From the NCBI GenBank assembly GCA_905221615.1, contig CAJNDT010000935.1, positions 1,084,478-1,148,477 on the forward strand: a DNA stretch of 64,000 nucleotides, written 5' to 3'. A model generated the notes under the pieces. That model saw only the letters and a list, made by a program, of their open reading frames with translations. It was not told where the DNA came from and did no database searches. Both the position numbers and the translations under genes were made by a program. This document shows, in pieces, positions 61,621 to 64,000 of the stretch (its first letter is position 1; each line of letters begins with the position of its first letter). Origin of the DNA: Symbiodinium sp. CCMP2592 (taxonomy: Eukaryota > Sar > Dinophyceae > Suessiales > Symbiodiniaceae).

Positions 61621-64000
61621 GTTTTTCAGATCATGGTCAGTGAATGCCTGGATGTCATCATGAAAGCATTGCAGCGACATCATTTCCTGCCAGAAAATCA
61701 GAATATGAAGCATCTGTGCAAAACCATGTCGGTTACAGTCTTGAGTTCATGTAGGTGACTATGACGCTGACCATATGGCCCATAAGGGTCAACGGTGGGG
61801 CATCGGTGTATAGGTGCTGACTGCTAGTAACTGGTAACCAAGTCCATAGATAGAATCAATCCACGACCAAGCGTCCTGAAGTCGTAGGTCGTAGGTCCCA
61901 GCTCCCCAAGTAAATGATGCATGCAGAGCCAGGCAAAACCAGAAGAGGGAAGAGTGATTGAAAATTAAATTTGATTACGTAGGAGGCATTGAATCGTTTT
62001 TTGGAGTGTTCCCTTTTCCAAAACAAATGCCTATTTGACGATGGCGTTCTGTCTTTTTGTAGCTGCAGCTTCCTCGTTTGACTTTGATACGTCGGAGCCT
62101 GAAATCTTCACAAGAGACATGCATTCTGGCAAAATCATGAACCCGAGATTTCCCGATGTTTGCAATTGCCAGGTCATCGCGGAATCCCTCGGGGAAAGCT
62201 TTGCTTGTGACAGTTTCTTCCGGTTGCTGAACGGTGGCCGCTTGCACCTGAAGGAGCTCAAGGGTCTGACTGAGGGCCTGCTGACCAAGATCACCGAGTG
62301 GCTGCAGGGCCAGGACGACAGTGGTGTGGCAGATCCCGTGAAGAACGTTTGCCTCTCCATCTCGGCCATCTGCAAAGCATTCTGTGTCATGTTGTCGGCA
62401 GACAACACCTTTGGCGCCACGGTGGAGGACTTGCAGAAGATGCGAAACTACAGTGGCACCGATTTCCTTGAGAACAGCGTGAAGAACAGTTTGCAGTCCG
62501 AATTCTGGGCCGCTGTGGCCAATGACATCATCAAGACGGGTGTGGCGACCATGAAGCATTTGCCTCGCTATCGGACGTTCAGAGACTGGGTCGCGGGCAG
62601 TCTCGACCAGGAGAAGCTCAAGATCTTGGTGGAGGAAGTCCCGGCCATGAAGGCCGAAGTAAGGCAGGGCATGATGGACAAAGTGGAGACGCCAATGCTG
62701 GATTCACTCTTGAAGTCAGCTTTCTCATTGATTTTGTGCTCCAGCCCGGGCCCGGAGGAGTTGGACCTCTATGCGGTGATCGCGTCAGGCTTGCCGCACT
62801 TCGAGGCTCGCGAGGGTGTCTTGGACGCGATTTCCAAGCTGAAGCGTTGGAAGGAAAAGCATCAGGTGGCAGTGGAGCTCGTGAACCTGGAGCAGGCCTT
62901 GCACAAGAAGGACACCATTTCCCTCGAGGAGCTTGCGACCCTCATCTCCCAGCTTAGCCGGGTTGACATGAAGCCGGAGGATGCGACGAAGTTGTTCAAG
63001 TTGGTGCCGCGCATGTTGGCGACCGCCAAAGTGGAGGTGCGTTGCATTGTGAAGGGGTGATGTGTCACTTGAACGGTTCACATGTGTGTCGGATGACCCA
63101 CTGCTAGCTAGCAGCCTGTTTGTTGATGATGCAGCCATTTAGTGCATTGAGTGCGATCCGGTGTCGAGCCCCCAAAACTTTGCAACAGTCGAAGTCTTAG
63201 AAACGACATTGGGATGATTGGGTGTTGGGCAAAACAAAGTCTTACTAGGACTACTGTGGCAATGCGCAAGGATCCGATTGCATGTGGGTTGGGTAACATC
63301 GGATAAAGTGGCCAAGGCTGTTAGAACAAGGATTAAAGCCGCTGCATTCATGAGTGTTGACAGTGTTCTAGATTCTAGACTGTAGACAGTGTAGTGTAAA
63401 CATTGCAGGTGACAGCTCTTGAACTCCACACGTGAGCCTCGTGACTGTTGAAGCTTGAAGCCCGTAAGCCTCAAAGTATGCAAATTCCTTTCAAACAGCT
63501 CTTTTGCCGCCAGCCACAACCGCCAAACCCGAGGAGGCCAGCTACTTAGTCCGTAAAAATGCAGTGGAATTGAAACCTGGATACAGTGTCCATAGATTCC
63601 ATAGATTCCACAAACCCCCAGCCCAAAAGTCCAGGGCTGCTGCATGTTGATGCTGTGTGACGGTTGGCCTGTGGAAGTGCAGTTAGACCTGACCTATACT
63701 TTAAAAGCCTAAGTGTACTACACATCTACGTACAAATCTGAAGTATGTGGCCTCAGCTAGTGGCGGAGCTCGTCGCGACAATCATGCCATGTTAAAGCAA
63801 CCTGTGCCATTACACACATTTTGAGCCATTTCCAGAACTGAATTACGTGGCTTGCTGGTAACTGGTAGCTGGGACCTGCTAACTTTTTATGTTGTGTTAC
63901 AAAAGCCGTGCTGAAATGTGTTATTTCGACCAGGCTACTGATGTCAACATCCCGCAAGCCACCTTCAAGACCCGGTGGCAGTGTTTGAAGCTCTCCATCA
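61621..64000 (+). CDS. Unidentified multi-exon gene, 3' exons, running off the window
   Basis: An exon starting at 61621 after TTCGCAG reads VFQIMVSECLDVIMKALQRH and ends near 61715. The next, from about 62045 to 63036, is long and well preserved: FDFDTSEPEIFTRDMHSGKI, RLLNGGRLHLKELKGLTEGL, NVCLSISAICKAFCVMLSAD, FLENSVKNSLQSEFWAAVAN, VAVELVNLEQALHKKDTISL. It ends at GTGGAG|GTGCGT. The last visible exon begins in matching phase at 63934 after ACCAG (ATDVNIPQATFKTRWQCLKL) and is open at base 64000. The protein is helical and rich in Leu and Lys; I recognise no family. Intervening introns show no genes. Confidence 0.65.
63037..63933. other. Intron of the unidentified gene
   Basis: It is bounded by GT at 63037 and CAG at 63931-63933. 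A 168-codon minus-strand frame (63139-63645) lies within it, without motifs. TCTAGATTCTAGACTGTAGA low-complexity words occur near 63370. Confidence 0.6.

Noticed and set aside
1-64000. CRISPR array
   Set aside because: No regularly spaced identical repeats of 25-40 bases with unique spacers. All tandem repeats seen are contiguous or degenerate, and the DNA is eukaryotic.
1-64000. Spliced-leader relic (DinoSL) insertions
   Set aside because: I looked for the TTTTGGCTCAAG core upstream of the start codons and did not notice it. Reading by eye, I may have missed degenerate copies.
1-64000. tRNA, rRNA or snRNA genes
   Set aside because: No A-box/B-box pair or rRNA core was recognised. The TGGTAGCGGAGC at 39666 is a primer-binding site candidate, not a tRNA gene.

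Overview
This looks like nuclear DNA of a dinoflagellate. The evidence, all read from the sequence: coding exons are cut by introns that often start with GC or GA instead of GT and carry an AG|G pattern at both ends; genes run in one direction over tens of kilobases; fragments of a non-LTR retrotransposon of a type I associate with dinoflagellates occur (GDHSLACPRTGLLARRA, CCDATLVSPL); and the protein at the left edge has the NTF...FKKA...ELKC signature of a family I know from Symbiodinium-like genomes. Nothing supports a bacterial, viral or organellar origin. Most long open frames, especially those opening with TTG or GTG, are chance.

Layout. From 1 to about 28 kb every gene trace I can support is on the minus strand: an uncharacterised protein running off the left edge (1-991), a TPR protein (about 3.3-4.4 kb, perhaps from 7.2 kb), and a Kelch-repeat protein in very small exons (13.2-16.0 kb). 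From 23.7 to 27 kb lies a GC-rich graveyard of non-LTR retrotransposon pieces in both orientations. From about 28.3 to 31 kb the DNA turns AT-rich and the coding strand switches, so the two gene blocks diverge.

From 32 to 64 kb everything supportable is on the plus strand. A decayed transposase-like gene (32.0-36.2 kb) is followed by an intronless cytosine-5 DNA methyltransferase of 672 codons (37347-39365), then a remnant with a retroviral-type primer-binding site and a gag-like coiled-coil ORF (39.4-41.15 kb). A second, different cytosine-5 methyltransferase starts at 41961. Its exons break off inside motif VIII at 43262 and resume at 52993. The intervening 9.7-kb intron holds a complete same-strand gene (44405-52379) encoding a large transposase-like protein with an HMG-box-like domain. 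A third gene (57039 to beyond 64000) has no family I recognise. Introns and spacers in this half contain short foldback (MITE-like) elements, minisatellites and CTAG/TAGTGA low-complexity tracts.

The main proposal is that 32-55 kb holds two diverged modules, each pairing a transposase-like protein with a DNA cytosine methyltransferase. They may be a mobile or domesticated element family that carries its own DNA-modification enzyme. The methyltransferase assignments are well supported by motifs. The transposase assignment and the link between the two activities are inference.
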